Origin: Channallabes apus
Lineage: Eukaryota > Chordata > Actinopteri > Siluriformes > Clariidae
Direction: 5' to 3'
Assembly (NCBI GenBank): GCA_030522415.1
Contig: CM060118.1
Location: 29,372,151 to 29,436,150, forward strand
DNA length: 64,000 nt
In this document: piece by piece, positions 12,138 to 25,192 of the stretch
Position numbering within the stretch: position 1 is the stretch's first letter
Layout: every line of letters begins with the position of its first letter
The notes under the pieces: generated by a model
The model's input: only the letters and a program-made list of their open reading frames with translations
Told to the model about the DNA's origin: nothing
Databases searched by the model: none
Program-made: the position numbers and the translations under genes

Positions 12138-15100
12138 TTTAAAACAAAAATACATTCAGTTGTTAAGAATGACTTAAATTTTTTATTCTCTTAAATTAAT
12201 TCAACTTAATTATAAGAATAGACTTATAGTTTATGATATTTTTAATTGAAGTGTCTGCTACATCCTTTTCACGGTTTATACATTATTTCGATCCTCTCGT
12301 GTATTTTATCCTTTTTTTGTCTCAATAATAAAATAAATACTAGACATTCTCGTAATACACCGATGTGGGGAGAGAGAAAAAAACTCCCCGTACTGGGTTC
12401 ACTCTGTTTATTTTGCCCTTTTCCCGCATTTCCCTCTGTATAGCCTGTAGGATGATGGGATATATCCGGTCCTCCGAAGTGTAAAATGAACGTGAAGAAA
12501 ACGTACTAGAAGTGTTTTCCTCGTGTTCGTTGGTATTTGAACACAAAGAAAAAGCTGCATGCAACGTTTTTTTGTTACCCTGTATAACCGCGCAGCCGTG
12601 ACGTCACCAAAGCCCGTGTGAACTCTCTCACTGACTCCTATGTATGTGTAGAAAACCCTCGGCACTTCATCCGCGCTCACCGGACACTACGACCGGCAGA
12701 AAAACAGTCGATTTTAACACCCGATAAGAGGCTTTTAATGTAAATTGCTCCCATACCTTGGAGGACTTGGGGCGCGCTTTTTCCTGCAAACGCTTCTGTA
12801 AACTCCATTGCTAGTGTTAGTGTGTATCTGTGTGTGTATTTGTGCATCTTGTGGTCGCGCGCCTCAATAACGTGAGCAGCCCAACTAATCGACAACGAAT
12901 TTCATTATCGATAATTATCGATTTTATCGATTAGTTGTTGCAGCCCTAAAGTGAACCCATCACTATTATAAATTCTGTGGTAAATTCTACATCTACTCTC
13001 TCTTTATTGACATTCTAACATATTATAAATGTCTACTAGGGGTAAGACATGCATAACAACATATTCAGTGTTTAACATTGAGCTTTGAGATGTTTTTCTT
13101 GCCTGATAACCAAACTTTCTTGTCCAAATGGGAAAAAGTTATTTACATCAAATTGTTCTTTGAAGTTATTGAAATTTGTACATATTTATGTTAAAATATT
13201 ATCAACCCGATAAGTAAAAAAAAAAAAAGGTCACTCTCTAATTTGGTTCTTTACGGTTATTTCTCCAAAGCACCAAACAGTGTTTGGATTGTACACAGAG
13301 GGTCAAGTGCTAGATTTGTGTGAAATTTAACACAGTCATAAACCTCAGGACTAATTATTTTCCTAAAGACAAGAGTACTGTTGCAGATGTCAGACTCGGG
13401 GTAAGGAATTTTTAGAACTTGTTTAAACTTGAAAAAGTTGATTTCCAATATTAGGAAACTGCACATTGGATCATAAAAGTTGTGCACAAGAGCACTTTGT
13501 GAGATCTCAACACATGCAGCAGAGCTGCAACGGTGTCAGTGTATCTAAAAGACTAGAAGGAGGAGCAGCTCTAAATTTTGTGTAAAACCACATGTCTAAA
13601 TTGGTAGATGGCAATTATATCGCAAATAATAAGAAAACTGAACATAAATCCAATTTTCTTGCAGCTGTAAGCAATTTTCACCCTCACATTTATTTCATCT
13701 TACATGTGTGCATTGCTTGTAACTTCTAAGAGACGAAACAAAACAAGTCCTTATGATTATAGTGGAACCAAGAAAACATTTTAGACTAACTGTAGGAATT
13801 TCACTTCGCCATTTGTTTCCATTTTGTTTTATTGCCTGCTTTGCCTGGAACGAGGTCAACTTTAGGTGACTGAAAGAATATGTTAAGCAAAAAATGCTTG
13901 TTAGCAGGGCATTTGAGCTGAGAGCTGCCACACAATCAGAAACGCAGCCTCATACTCATCGTGTCACGAATACACTCTTTAATTCGCCGACAAAACAGGT
14001 ACAATGGCTCGGATTGATACTTATCTACAATATACCTAGCCCAAATTTTTAACACTTTTTAAAAGTAGATACAGTGGTGTGAAAAACTATTTGCCCCTCT
14101 CCTGATTTCTTATTCTTTTGCATGTTAGTCACACAAAATGTTTCTGATCATCAAACACATTTAACTATTAGTCAAAGATAACACAAGTAAACACAAAATG
14201 CAGTTTTTAAATGAGGGGTTTTATTATTTAGGAAGAAAAAAAATCCAAACCTACATGGCCCTGTGTGAAAAAGTAATTGCCCCCTGAACCTAATAACTGG
14301 TTGGGCCACCCTTAGCAGCAATAACTGCAATCAAGCGTTTGCGATAACTTGCAACGAGTCTTTTACAGCGCTCTGGAGGAATTTTGGCCCACTCATCTTT
14401 GCAGAATTGTTGTAATTCAGCTTTATTTGAGTTTTTTCTAGCATGAACCGCCTTTTTAAGGTCATGCCACAAAATCTCAATAGGATTCAGGTCAGGACTT
14501 TGACTAGGCCAGTCCAAAGTCTTCATTTTGTTTTTCTTCAGCCATTCAGAGGTGGATTTGCTGGTGTGTTTTGGGTCATTGTCCTGCTGCAGCACCCAAG
14601 ATCGCTTCAGCTTGAGTTGACGAACAGATGGCCGGACATTCTCCTTCAGGATTTTTTGGTAGACAGTAGAATTCATGGTTCCATCTATCACAGCAAGCCT
14701 GCCAGGTCCTGAAGCAGCAAAACAACCCCAGACCATCACACTACCACCACCATATTTTACTGTTGGTATGATGTTCTTTTTCTGAAATGCTGTGTTACTT
14801 TTACGCCAGATGTAAAGGGACACGCACCGTCCAAAAAGATCAACTTTTGTCTCGTCGGTCCACAAGGTATTTTCCCAAAAGTCTTGGCAATCATTAGATG
14901 TTTTTTAGCAAAATTGAGACGAGCCTTAATGTTCTTTTTGCTTAAAAGTTGTTTGCACCTTGGAAATCTGCCATGCAGGTCGTTTTTGCCCAGTCTCTTT
15001 CTTATGGTGGAGTCGTGAACACTGACCTTAATTGAGGCAAGTGAGGCCTGCAGTTCTTTAGATGTTGTCCTGGGGTCTTTTGTGGCCTCTCGGATGAGTT

Positions 15101-18100
15101 GTCTCTGCGCTCTTGGGGTAATTTTGGTCGGCCGGCCACTCCTGGGAAGGTTCACCACTGTTCCATGTTTTTGCCATTTGTGGATAATGGCTCTCACTGT
15201 GGTTCGCTGGAGTCCCAAAGCTTTAGAAATGGCTTTATAACCTTTACCAGACTGATAGATCTCAATTACTTTTGTTCTCATTTGTTCCTGAATTTCTTTG
15301 GATCTTGGCATGATGTCTAGCTTTTGAGGTGCTTTTGGTCTACTTCTCTGTGTCAGGTAGCTCCTATTTAAGTGATTTCTTGATTGAAACAGGTGTGGCA
15401 GTAATCAGGCCTGGGGGTGACTACAGAAATTGAACTCAGGTGTGATAAACCACAGTTAAGTTATTTTTTTAACAAGGGGGGCAATCACTTTTTCACACAG
15501 GGCCATGTAGATTTGGAGTTTTTTTTCTCGCTTAATAATGTAAACCTTCATTTAAAAACTGCATTTTGTGTTCAATTATGTTATCTTTGACTAATAGTTA
15601 ATGGTTTTTGATGAGCAGAAACATTTAAGTGTGACAAACATGCAAAAGAATAAGAAATCAGGAAGGGGGCAAATTGTTTTTCACACCACTGTATATACTG
15701 TAGCACTAGGGAAGGGAAAGTTTTTTATGCAAAAACGTAATGTCAGGCCAGCTTTAAATATTTATTCAGTTTTGAACTCAGTGTCACCCCGTTAAAACAG
15801 GAGTGAAATCCAAAATACATCAACTGCAATATACAACACGACTGAATCAAATGTCACCCCTCCCACTGATCTTGTCATGCATATGCACATCAACTGGTTG
15901 TTCTGTGCTAGAAGCAGCTTTACCTCCGACAGTGCTGAGGAAAAGTGATTGCAGTTCTTGTGCATGAGGTGATACGCGTTTCCCTTGTACTCTTTTCCTA
16001 GCTCCTCCATAATGCGCTCGATGTCCTCCTCTGTGAAATCTGTACTCCCAAGAACGATAGCCTCTCTGATTTAAAACAAAAGGAGAGAGAATGCGGGAGA
16101 ACATTTGGTGGTAGTCCTTTTAACCTGGATGTGCACTAAGAAAACAACAAGTCTGTTACAAAACTCACTTGAATTTAAAGGTTTCCCCAAGCTCTGTGGC
16201 ATCACCGGGCGTTATCTCAAATACGCCGGAAAATGGATATGGATGCCCACCATAGGCGAATTCTGTAACGAGAGAGAGAGAGAGAGGAGAGAAAAAAAAA
16301 AGCACTGTGTAGAAATAATTTGCCACTTATTTATAGTACTGAAGTCCCATCATTGTGTTCAAACAGAACAGCAGAGAGAACTCACCTCTGCCGTAAATCT
16401 CAATCCCTGAATGAAAGACCCCGATACCCAGAGAGGTAGTGAACTCATTGATCCAGTACTAAAGAGAACAAAGAGGTTATATAGTACACTGAATATGCAA
16501 AACTCATTAAACACAGGCTGACTCTGAGACACATTTATGTGAACACATGAAAACATAAAACCATAAACTTATGGCGCTTTTCCACTGCATAGTACGACAC
16601 GACACGGTTCAGTTCAACTCACTTTAGGGGGGTTTTCCACTGGGAACAGTACATGGTACCTGGTCCTTTTTTTAGTACCACCTCAGCTGAGGTTCCAAGC
16701 GCGCCGAACCGTTACCAAAACATGATGTGTAAACACTGCTGGTCACTGATTGGCCGGAGAAAATCGTCATTACTGCGTCACTGAACTTGCGACACGAGAC
16801 ACAACAGAACCGCTATATTTAGAACAGCCAGAGAAGGATCACACGCACCTTCTTGTAATTAACCAAAAATTTTCTTTGGCTGCCATCAGCCTCTTTTGAA
16901 AGAAACTCCTTCGTCTCGCTGTTAAACATCCACATGCCGAGAATGAAGAACAACATGCCATTGATATGCTCCATTGTTGTGCGGCGCATTTACGATGATG
17001 TCACGACAGTAGAGGCGCCGCAACTAAAACAACACGTGAATAATCCCGCCCACTCTAAAGCATTACTAACTGCAGTGGAAGCGCAAACCGAGCCGAACTG
17101 AGACGAACCGAAGTGAGCTGTACTGAACCGTGCTGTGCCGTACTATGCAGTGGAAAAGAGGCATTAAACAGTAGCATTCCTTAAAACACTTTCACCATTC
17201 AGCTGTACTCTAGAGAAAAGAGCCCATAGATAACATAATTGAGTAATGCTTGATTTTGGATTCTATACACAGGATGGCCCAAAGGGCTGGATCCTTAGGA
17301 ATCTTTCCTTATAATCATCTCTACATGTGACATCAGGTCCAATTTATTAAGAAATGTTCAACCTTCATAAGAAGTACCACAAAGTCAAAAGGTCATCAGT
17401 TTGCGCATTTGGTGTCATCAATACTTTTAAATCAATTTTTGCTCAGAAATTCAGACTTTGGGGTCAACTTATATTTTATAAACATACAGTTGACCAGCTA
17501 TATTGACAACTGTATTGCTTCACAAGCCCTTTTCACTGTGGGTGTATGTATATATGTGACCTTAATAAGCAGCCTGCAGGATATACGACTACAGACGCTG
17601 ACCTATTTCATTGCGGCGTTTCACAATTTATTGCAGCACCATAAGGATTGAGTCACATAAGGGTGAGATTTAAGGCCTGACCTCCAAGTTGTGTTTCTCT
17701 AGATAACCATCCAAAAGAATATCTGCCTGTTCATTAATGTTACAGCAACCAACGCAATTCTGAGCACAATTCTGTAAATAATACTTTTTAATACAAGGCA
17801 TATTTTTCATGGTAGGTGGGATGGTGGGTTAAATCTAGTAATGCTTCTAGTAATAACTAGCTTTAAAACAAGTAATATGGAAATTGTGATATTTGATGAT
17901 GGATTTTCATCACAAGGCCATTTTAAAGGTCTGTTTCAAGCATCATCGTCGTCTTCTTTCATACAGCAGTTGTGCTGTGCACTACTGCTTATCCTAAGAG
18001 CACTTACAGCAAATTAAGAATAGCGCCATTACACAGAACTCAGCATGTGAAGTGGAACACATAATTCCATGGGTTCATTTCACACTCCTGCTTTACATTA

Positions 18101-21063
18101 TCCTGTTATTTGCCATCCTGTTGGATTTCATGATTTACCTTGAAATTAATGTTATACACTGCACTAAGTTTTATACACTGTGTTTTATCCGAGACAGCAC
18201 TAATGCGAGACAAACTGATCAGTGTTCATTATATTTACAAATAATGCATGTGTGTGTACCTGAACCACACGGCCAACCATGTAGAAAACAATAAAACTGA
18301 ACCGAAATCAATATTAAAGCATAAATTACAGAATGACTGCGGGTCATTCATCACACTGGGACACATCCTACAAATGAATCAGCTACATTGCAGAACATCA
18401 GTCTGTCGTAATACAGGACAGCTAAGACATTGCCACATCCAAATGGCAACACTATCATGTTCCACGAGCAAAAACTGACTCAGTCAGTACTCTGTGTTCA
18501 GACAAATCTCTTTTCCAAGTAGCGTCAAAGGAAACGCAAGTCATAGAGCAAAAAAAAAAACACTTACCTAGAACACACAACAGCCCTTGCAGGATTTCAT
18601 TTCCACAACCTTTTCAAGACCTCAGTGTGTGATACTGAAGAACTTCTTCAGAAGTTATATTAAGCCTGTTCGTTGTAACACATGAACACTGTGGTTTTAG
18701 TTGCAATGGTATAAATAGTTACTGGCATTTTCACATCTATTACTATAACCTGGGTCCTAAAAGAAACGTTTGGGTGGCCTGATGATGATGATGATACTGA
18801 AACAAGAAGTGAAGACAGACTCCAAGTCAAACTAATATCTTTCATTTCATTTGAAACAGGTTTTAAGCTGAATGACCGTAAAGGAGAAAAAAAAGCCGAG
18901 ACCAGTGACAGTTCACCTAAAATAGCCATCTTCTTCTACGAACAAAACCCACACGCAGGGAATACAAAAGTATGTATTTGCCCCACTGTATACTATTACT
19001 TTTAATGGACAGCTCTGTCATATTTGTGCAGTGAAACACCATGTTAATCTACTGTGAGGAGAACTTTAGTAGGGAAAGTCTTTTAATTCGTCAAAGTCAT
19101 TTGAATGCTAATTGAACACCACATGACAGTACGGAGAGCGCAACCTCGTGCAGCATCCTGCCACAAAATGTGAAAGTAAAAACAAACCATAAAACACATT
19201 TGGGGCAGCAAATATGACTTGGTTAGCCAAATTTTCTAGAAAATCTTAGATATCAAATCTTAGCCCTGGATTAACATTAGGTTTGAAATCCCCAATAAAC
19301 ATATGACCCAAATCATTTCAGAATATATGCAAAATTAGGTCAAGAGGCATTTTCAAATAAATAAAGTAAGAAATCAAAAGTTGCAAAATGAAAGCTGAAA
19401 AAAAGAAGGTACTGTACAGTATGTAATAGGATGGGGTGTGGGGTTCACATTATATTAAAGATCAATTCTTCACTGTGATGATATGCACAAGTTGAGGGGG
19501 TGGGGGGGAGGTAAGGAAAACTTGAACTGGTTTTGACCATAGTCATTGTTTTTGGAGGAGTTATCTATTATTAGTCGACCCATTTGTGACTGATTCTGTT
19601 CTGAAGTGCCTGAAGCCTGGACTTTCTGGTCCATTACATTTATTTTCAAGCAATGTCACTACTATTGGAATAGGTTTTCGGTCTTGGTAAACGCCTTTGC
19701 CAGAGAAAAAAAAAAATTAATTACATACTGTTCATTTTTCATTAAAGCATTACAATTTCACATGTAGGTTAGTTAAATAATGAAATAATTAAAGACTTTA
19801 TTAAGTCATAACAGAGGCTTTTATTTAATTGGGAGAGAACAGACAGTGAGAGGAGAAGTGAAAGTTTGTTGGCTGATCTGTCTGAAGGCTTTCACTTAAA
19901 CCAAACTGAAGATAAAGATATCTGCTGCAGAGTGTTTATGTGGTTACTGTGTGAATAAACAAAGAGTAATCAGCTAAGAATGGAAGCTCTTCATAACGGA
20001 AATGTCTTTTAAAATATATTTCACAAATTACATTGTACTGTTGAAAGATCATATTACGAGAGCAATGACATGACTGGCTCTGAAATAGTTGTGCCTCAAT
20101 CAGCAATTATTGTGTGGTTTTCTGTTACTGGAAACCACGTACCGCCTCTACCCAAGATAAATGAAGCCAGCCAACTGGATCTCTTTAAATTGCTGCGCAT
20201 GTAGCGTCACAGGATGATGCAACACAAGAAAGTGCTATCCTTCCACTTCCCTGTACACATTACAAGTGTTGCTCTAGTTCAGTGGTTCTCAAACATTCAA
20301 GCCAGCGACCCCGAATTGAAGATCGACAAGACCTCGCGACCCCCACTATCAAAAACAAGCATTAAACATAACCTGTTCACAGTATTTTGACTACATTTAC
20401 TATACATCAAAATAATTTTGGCTTACCTTTCAATGGGAAGAGTTTACTTGTTTTTTGGCACCACAAAAGCTTCATTCGTGGCCTGATGGTGGATACAGCT
20501 ACCCGCATATCATCTTCGACATCATGATGTGAGCTGTATTTATTTTTTTATATACGTAACAGCGGAAAAAGACTGTAGGTGTAGATCCAAATTGAAGCAG
20601 TACACCCATTGCTGCACGGGACAACTCGTGTATTCGGTTGCTACCGTAAATTACTGAATACTGATACTGCACTTTATGAATTCTTCCTCATATTTCTGAC
20701 GTTTCCTACTTTGGTCTGACGGGGTCTTGCACTTTTGCTTGGTCGGATGTACATGGTTCCGATGACTCAGGCAAACAATTTCCTTAACATTTTTAGATCT
20801 GCGAATAACAAATTTATCCATCTCGGCAGTTGCAGTTTTCACGTGCAGTTGTGCGCTGAATAACTAGGGTTATAATAATGAGCCAGTCGCTGCACAGTGA
20901 TGTTATATCTTTGAGTCACAAATTTTTTATTTTTTTTAAACACTCAATTTAAACACTCACTAAATTAGTAATATCTTTAATAACAAAAATTTTCCTCTCG
21001 CAACCCCTTGAAATTATTCCGACCCCCAGTTTGGGAACCACAGCTCTAGTTAACTGATTGACA

Positions 21064-21140
<77 letters not shown>

Positions 21141-24100
21141 AATAAATGCCATCTCTCCGATCAAGACAACGCACGGAAGACTGTGCCCTTCAGATGTGTG
21201 ATTGCTCAAAAACAGGATGAATACTTTGTATTTTGTGATACTTAACAGTTTGAGAAATCTTACATGTTAAGTAAAAAAAAAATAGTCATAGTGATATGAT
21301 GTAATTTTACCTCACTTACCTCGAAGCTTAATATCCCTTACTTGCAGAAAATGCCATAAGAGTCATACAACTACCACAAAACACACCTCACATGAAAATA
21401 ACCTATTATGAAAGGAACATTAGGAATTTATTCTGGATTTAAAAGTTTTTTTTTTAATTCATGTAATTCATGTGAATGCTTTTGTGTACTATAAAACGTA
21501 GTATTATAACTATTTTTACATTGTTGGACACCTTGCTTTCACATGGCCACATCTTTATGAGTCATTGGTTTTATTGTATCACTGTTACACTATTATGACC
21601 TTCACACTGCAAGCTTTGTGTTTTAGGATACACACCAAGCTGAGTCATATTCAGTTAAGATTCTTCAGTCTGATGATGTTAATGAGCTGAATAAGAATAA
21701 CGCAATCGAGGTTCGGTTGGCAGTGCTTGCTGTAATGTGTTGCTGATCCTCTTGGTTTAGTGGATTAAATGTTTGGAAGCAACTTCCCAGTTGATAAGAT
21801 GATTAAGTGAATGAGTCATGCATCGGAAAGAAGGGATTTTCCTCAGGTATGCTATATTTAAAAAAAATAAATAAAAAAAAAAAAAAAAAAACAACAAGCC
21901 AGCTGGGAACGTCCAAGAGCTTTAGGCGCTATGATACATACGTGCAGCATGTCAGAAGTGTAGCTAAAAATAGTCTGTGGGTGCAACACTATGCAGAGAA
22001 CTAAGAAATGGACATGTATCGCCAGAATAGGGGGGGGAGAGGTAATGGCACTGCAAGGGCAGGTACAAGAGCAGCACAAACTGGTTTATTTCATGAACGA
22101 CATAATTTTGGCAAATACTACTACTCTGGGAGAATTAGACCACTCTTCAATAATGCAGAAAGGTTACACACGATCCATAACAGATTGCAATAATTGAGTT
22201 GAGATCAGATGACAAATAGTACCAATGCAATTAAATATTGAGCATCACAAAAATAATTTATAATAATCAAAATAAATACATAAAATGCTAAATTATCATA
22301 TCATATCCAAGCTGGAGATTGTAATGCATTATAATTTCATGCAATAATCCCAAAGAAAAATTGTATCTAAAAAGAAAAAATAGTCTCAGTAAATTGATAT
22401 CTTTCAAAAGATCAATTAATCAATTTTGGATTTGCTTTTTATTTATACTGAAATAAAAACTGTTCTTATGGTGGCCTTGTTAAACTACTAATTTTCGTAG
22501 TTTTTTGATAAATGTCAGAATAATGGATCAACCGGTGCTAGAATTTTACGTTTGCTTTAAGCAACTTTATCTTTCCTTCTAGATCACTACACCAGAGTAA
22601 AACACATGAAAACCTTTCTGATCTACTTTTATCTTGTTGTACTTTTAGCCCTGTACTGGCCCTGGTAACTGAGACAAGCCCAATCCTTTCACATGCGTGC
22701 AGACATTGTAAAATCTTAATGAGTGAGCTCAACTCTCGGCAGGAAAACAACGACAGCTTGAGTCGTGATCCAGCAGAATCAAAACTTGCATATGAAATCC
22801 TTTATTACTTCAGCTAAAGGCAAGAGCTGATCTTTATGGCGCATAAAGTCCAGGACGTATTTGATGCAGTTTAAAATTAGGCATGCTGCATACATTACGT
22901 TCAATTACATTTACTTTCCAAGCGGCTACTAGTTTATTGATTCAAATACATATAGTGTTCTGGGGATCAAATAACTTGTTACTGGCAGTTTGCACTGCTC
23001 TGGCCTCATTATTCAGCGGTCCAACAACAACTCGGCTTATAACATGACACACTAAGACAGCACTTTTTTCAGACAGAGTGTATGATAATCAGGAACTCAG
23101 TTCAAGATATGAAAGGAATAAAACAGGATGTTGTTATAGTACATAAAACAACAAGGTGGTGTCATGAATTTATTTAATTTGCCTATAACTATACCAGGAT
23201 ATTTTATTCCTCTTACTTCAAAACAATTTATAAACAATACAATAATACTTTTATCAATAAAAATTGCCCATCTTATGATTTTACTCTAATGGTGTAGGAC
23301 TTAAAAGTCTTCTTACAGGACATTCTTAAACACCTTTTTTAATCCCTTTTTTATTATTTTAGATTAAATTGACTATCCACAACATGAATTTGCTGGTATA
23401 ATAGTGAGAATGGTGATATATATATATATATATATAATTTAATTTTTGATAAAAGCAATTCCAACATAAAACTCAGGGCTCAGATTGACATCTTATATGT
23501 AGCTTCATTTTTTAAATACGTTTCATACCTGGAAATAAGACTTTCTGCAAAACTAGTCTTTTGCTCTAAAACAAGGATCAGCTGTTGTCTGAACGCAATA
23601 AACCTCTGGAAACACCTGGATCCTCTGTGGTAGGTGATTCATATGGAATTATGTAAATTATATTGAGCAACAGGCAGTACTCATCTGCATGGAGACTAGG
23701 ACATTAGGTAAGATTAGGAAAATTCCTGTTTGAACAGGAAGGACACCAAAGTATGAATTAATAACTTTAAAAAAAAGATGCAGAAACAGTTCACAACCTG
23801 TGGCACTAGTCAAATGTGATCATGCGAAGCACAACCACTTCAAACTGTCTTATTTTATGTAAAGTCATCAACTAGTCATGAATGTTTAAACTTTTAAAGG
23901 TAAACGAAGGCTCGGCCTAGCCAGTCATGACAGCTGTTAGTCTGGACCGTGGTGAGAAGGGAATTATATGCGAGTGAACCTTTGCACGTTTTTGTTTTTT
24001 CACCATGTATAAAGTGCATATGAATGACAACAGTTAAAATATTTTTCTTTGTCCGGCATATAACTCCCAATATCACCATGACTGGCAAGATCTTTCAAAA

Positions 24101-24686
24101 AGACAGTTAAAACAATGAGACATTCCTATTACTTCATGTTACACAGATCACTGAGACCCACACTTCAGTACTGAGAGCAGGAAACACAAACATATTGTGG
24201 TTATTGTGCTCTGGGCAAAAACACGAGGCTCAGGCAAAGGGTTTAAAAGATAAAGGCACAATAGTATTTATAGTTCTTCCATATTCACAGTGAAATTATA
24301 ACTTACACTAGTTTATGATAGTTTGCTTAAACAGATCTCAAACAGCAACATTAATCTATCAAACCTCCACTTAATGCTTTCTTCATTCATTTTTCTAAAT
24401 ACAGTTATATAATTATAATATATATTTTATTTCGTATGCAAGCTACATAGAAGCCGAGGAGGAAACACACAAGCACATCATCCCCATAACAAACCCGGCA
24501 GATAAGGCGAGATAAGCAGCGAGATAATTCAGCTTCGCGCGCGCGGTAGTCAAACTAACTTCAACTGTCTCCTCGTTATCAAAAGTGCCATGTTGTTCTC
24601 GGCTTAAGTAACAGAAATGAAAAATGAAACTGTTTAAAACCACTCACCATGTCATACACATTCAGAATAACCGGCTCGTTGGCCAT
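10008..24686 (-). CDS. desi2: desi2, deSUMOylating isopeptidase 2 (PPPDE1), complete
   Basis: A PPPDE-superfamily cysteine isopeptidase, known to remove SUMO and, in mammals, reported to act on ubiquitin; cytoplasmic. Exons in transcript order: 24686-24648, 16458-16386, 16262-16169, 16065-15924, 10232-10008. They join in phase to 190 codons, close to my recollection of 194 in human. Visible motifs: VILNVYDM start, [15 protein letters not shown] with catalytic His29, [14 protein letters not shown], the NCNHF box with catalytic Cys107, then [20 protein letters not shown] and a conserved [20 protein letters not shown] tail with an acidic/alanine stretch. The start is the first ATG before VILNVYDM. 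Introns 1 and 4 (8.2 and 5.7 kb) hold transposons. It is head to head with adss2 and tail to tail with dctn1. No damage is seen. Confidence 0.95.
11785..11846. repeat. (ATAC)n microsatellite
   Basis: About 15 units of ATAC inside the hAT element; the sister copy near 39705-39730 has only a few units. Confidence 0.95.
12070..12134. repeat. (AT)n microsatellite
   Basis: About 32 uninterrupted AT units inside the same hAT element. Confidence 0.95.
14070..15693 (-). mobile_element. Tc1-like transposon, nearly intact, in desi2 intron 4
   Basis: TA at 14070-14071 and 15692-15693; inverted termini CAGTGGTGTGAAAAACTATT at the left and the matching inverse at the right (TTTTTCACACCACTG). About 1.62 kb. 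Long inverted repeats extend inward about 200 bp and share GTTATCTTTGACTAATAGTT. The transposase is on minus. It is the same family as 33225-34793 and the relics at 1980 and 50220. Confidence 0.93.
14290..15311 (-). pseudogene. Tc1 transposase with a single 1-base frameshift
   Basis: Cut-and-paste transposase acting on its own inverted repeats. Minus strand from ATG at 15311 ([10 protein letters not shown]). Two N-terminal helix-turn-helix regions ([30 protein letters not shown]) flank a [11 protein letters not shown]-hook-like linker; the DDE domain has [18 protein letters not shown] and [11 protein letters not shown], so all three acidic residues are present. Compared with the 33608 copy, one C is missing near 14895, switching frame between the DNA-binding and catalytic halves. 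The catalytic half is open from 14865 to the stop at 14290. Full family length would be about 340 codons. Confidence 0.9.
15924..16065 (-). CDS. desi2: desi2 exon 4
   Basis: Acceptor ATCAG, donor GTAAAG. Encodes [15 protein letters not shown] to [13 protein letters not shown] with catalytic Cys107. Confidence 0.95.
16169..16262 (-). CDS. desi2: desi2 exon 3
   Basis: Acceptor ACAG, donor GTGAGT. Encodes [20 protein letters not shown] to FKF, leaving with two bases of a split Lys codon. Confidence 0.95.
16386..16458 (-). CDS. desi2: desi2 exon 2
   Basis: Acceptor TTTAG, donor GTGAG. Encodes [20 protein letters not shown] to YGR plus one base; carries catalytic His29. Confidence 0.95.
16572..17163. 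mobile_element. PIF/Harbinger-like MITE, 592 bp
   Basis: TTA flanks both sides (16569-16571 and 17164-17166), the usual Harbinger target duplication. The left end TGGCGCTTTTCCACTGCATA pairs with the inverse of the right end, TGCCTCTTTTCCACTGCATA, and similarity continues for more than 50 bp. No transposase is present. It lies just upstream of desi2 exon 2, in intron 1. A left-end fragment of the same family is at 52927-53010. Confidence 0.85.
17167..20271. other. desi2 intron 1, left part
   Basis: No exon or clear transposon is recognised. Only a short GATG repeat near 18780-18795 and A-runs stand out. Confidence 0.4.
20272..21051 (-). mobile_element. hAT element with transposase N-terminal remnant
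   Basis: The element is 20280-21043, bounded by a perfect 8-bp duplication CTCTAGTT (20272-20279 and 21044-21051). Termini are CAGTGGTTCTCAAAC and GTTTGGGAACCACAG. On the minus strand, 20842-20651 encodes a 63-codon open frame with MDKFVIRR and [13 protein letters not shown], resembling the start of ZBED-type hAT transposases; the rest of the transposase is absent. It lies in desi2 intron 1. Confidence 0.88.
21067..21135. repeat. (AG)n microsatellite
   Basis: About 34 uninterrupted AG units, 16 bases right of the hAT target duplication. Confidence 0.97.
21136..24647. other. desi2 intron 1, right part
   Basis: No exon or transposon with recognisable ends is seen. There is an A-rich run at 21860-21891 and a short AT repeat near 23416-23436. 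Confidence 0.4.
24648..24686 (-). CDS. desi2: desi2 exon 1 (coding part)
   Basis: Encodes [13 protein letters not shown]; donor GTGAGT. Phase 0 exit. Confidence 0.92.
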
Positions 24687-25192
24687 TACAGGCTTTGCTT
24701 TCTCCTAAGAACCCGTCTCCTCCGTTCAGCAAAGGCAGCTAGCCGGTTAGCTGCTTCAGCTCGGGTTTATTCTTCTTCGTATTAAAAGTCTTCCACGAGA
24801 GCAGCCCGTTGTTTTCAACTCTTTTGTCCCCTTCAGGAATATTAAACAGAAGTGTCGGAAAGTAGGTCTAAGCCAGTTAAGGTTACACCGCGCTACTCTT
24901 CCTCACCATTAGCCTCGGATAAAGAGATGAAGCTAGTGAGCTAACCGCAACGCCAACAATATCATCACCTACTGCTGCTAGCCTGTTAGCCTCATCCCCG
25001 ATGAACACCCGAAAAGAGCAGAAACAAAGTAAAGAGCTAGGATAGTCGTAAAACTTCAGCTATCGAACGAGGAAGTAACTGTTGGCGAGAACGGAAACCT
25101 AATATAAGGTGAAACGCGATAACATCTTAGCACCCAGTTTGAGCAGTGAGTTCATACAGCATCAGAGCTCTGCCGCTGAAACAGTGGGGGCG
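24687..25192 (-). promoter_or_regulatory. desi2 5' UTR and promoter region (inferred)
   Basis: This lies directly upstream of the desi2 start codon and is richer in G, C and CpG than the intron, for example GCGCGCGC near 24536-24545 just inside the gene. Several GCTAGC/GTTAGC-type motifs occur (24738-24990). No TATA box or mapped start can be assigned. Confidence 0.4.

Larger units (their letters stand above)
11555..12956. mobile_element. hAT transposon remnant with 8-bp target duplication
   Basis: The element is 11563-12948, flanked by a perfect 8-bp duplication AAGTGAAC (11555-11562 and 12949-12956), as expected for hAT. Termini are TAGGGCTGCAACTAACGATT and the inverted GTTGTTGCAGCCCTA. 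The minus strand near 12770 carries a [14 protein letters not shown] peptide, resembling the start of a BED zinc finger as in hAT transposases; this is an inference from a very short match. There is no complete transposase. Inside are (ATAC)n at 11785-11846 and (AT)n at 12070-12134. It lies in desi2 intron 4. A sister copy is at 39485-40826. Confidence 0.9.

Noticed and set aside
12677..12895. Open frame on minus conserved between the two hAT copies (also 40556-40783)
   Set aside because: Conservation is explained by common descent of the elements; only a very short BED-like peptide is recognisable and it is in another frame.
14443..14712. Plus-strand open frames opposite the Tc1 transposases
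   Set aside because: They are antisense shadows of transposase codons.
20651..20842. Small minus-strand open frame as a host gene
   Set aside because: It lies wholly inside a hAT element with perfect target duplication and resembles a transposase N-terminus.
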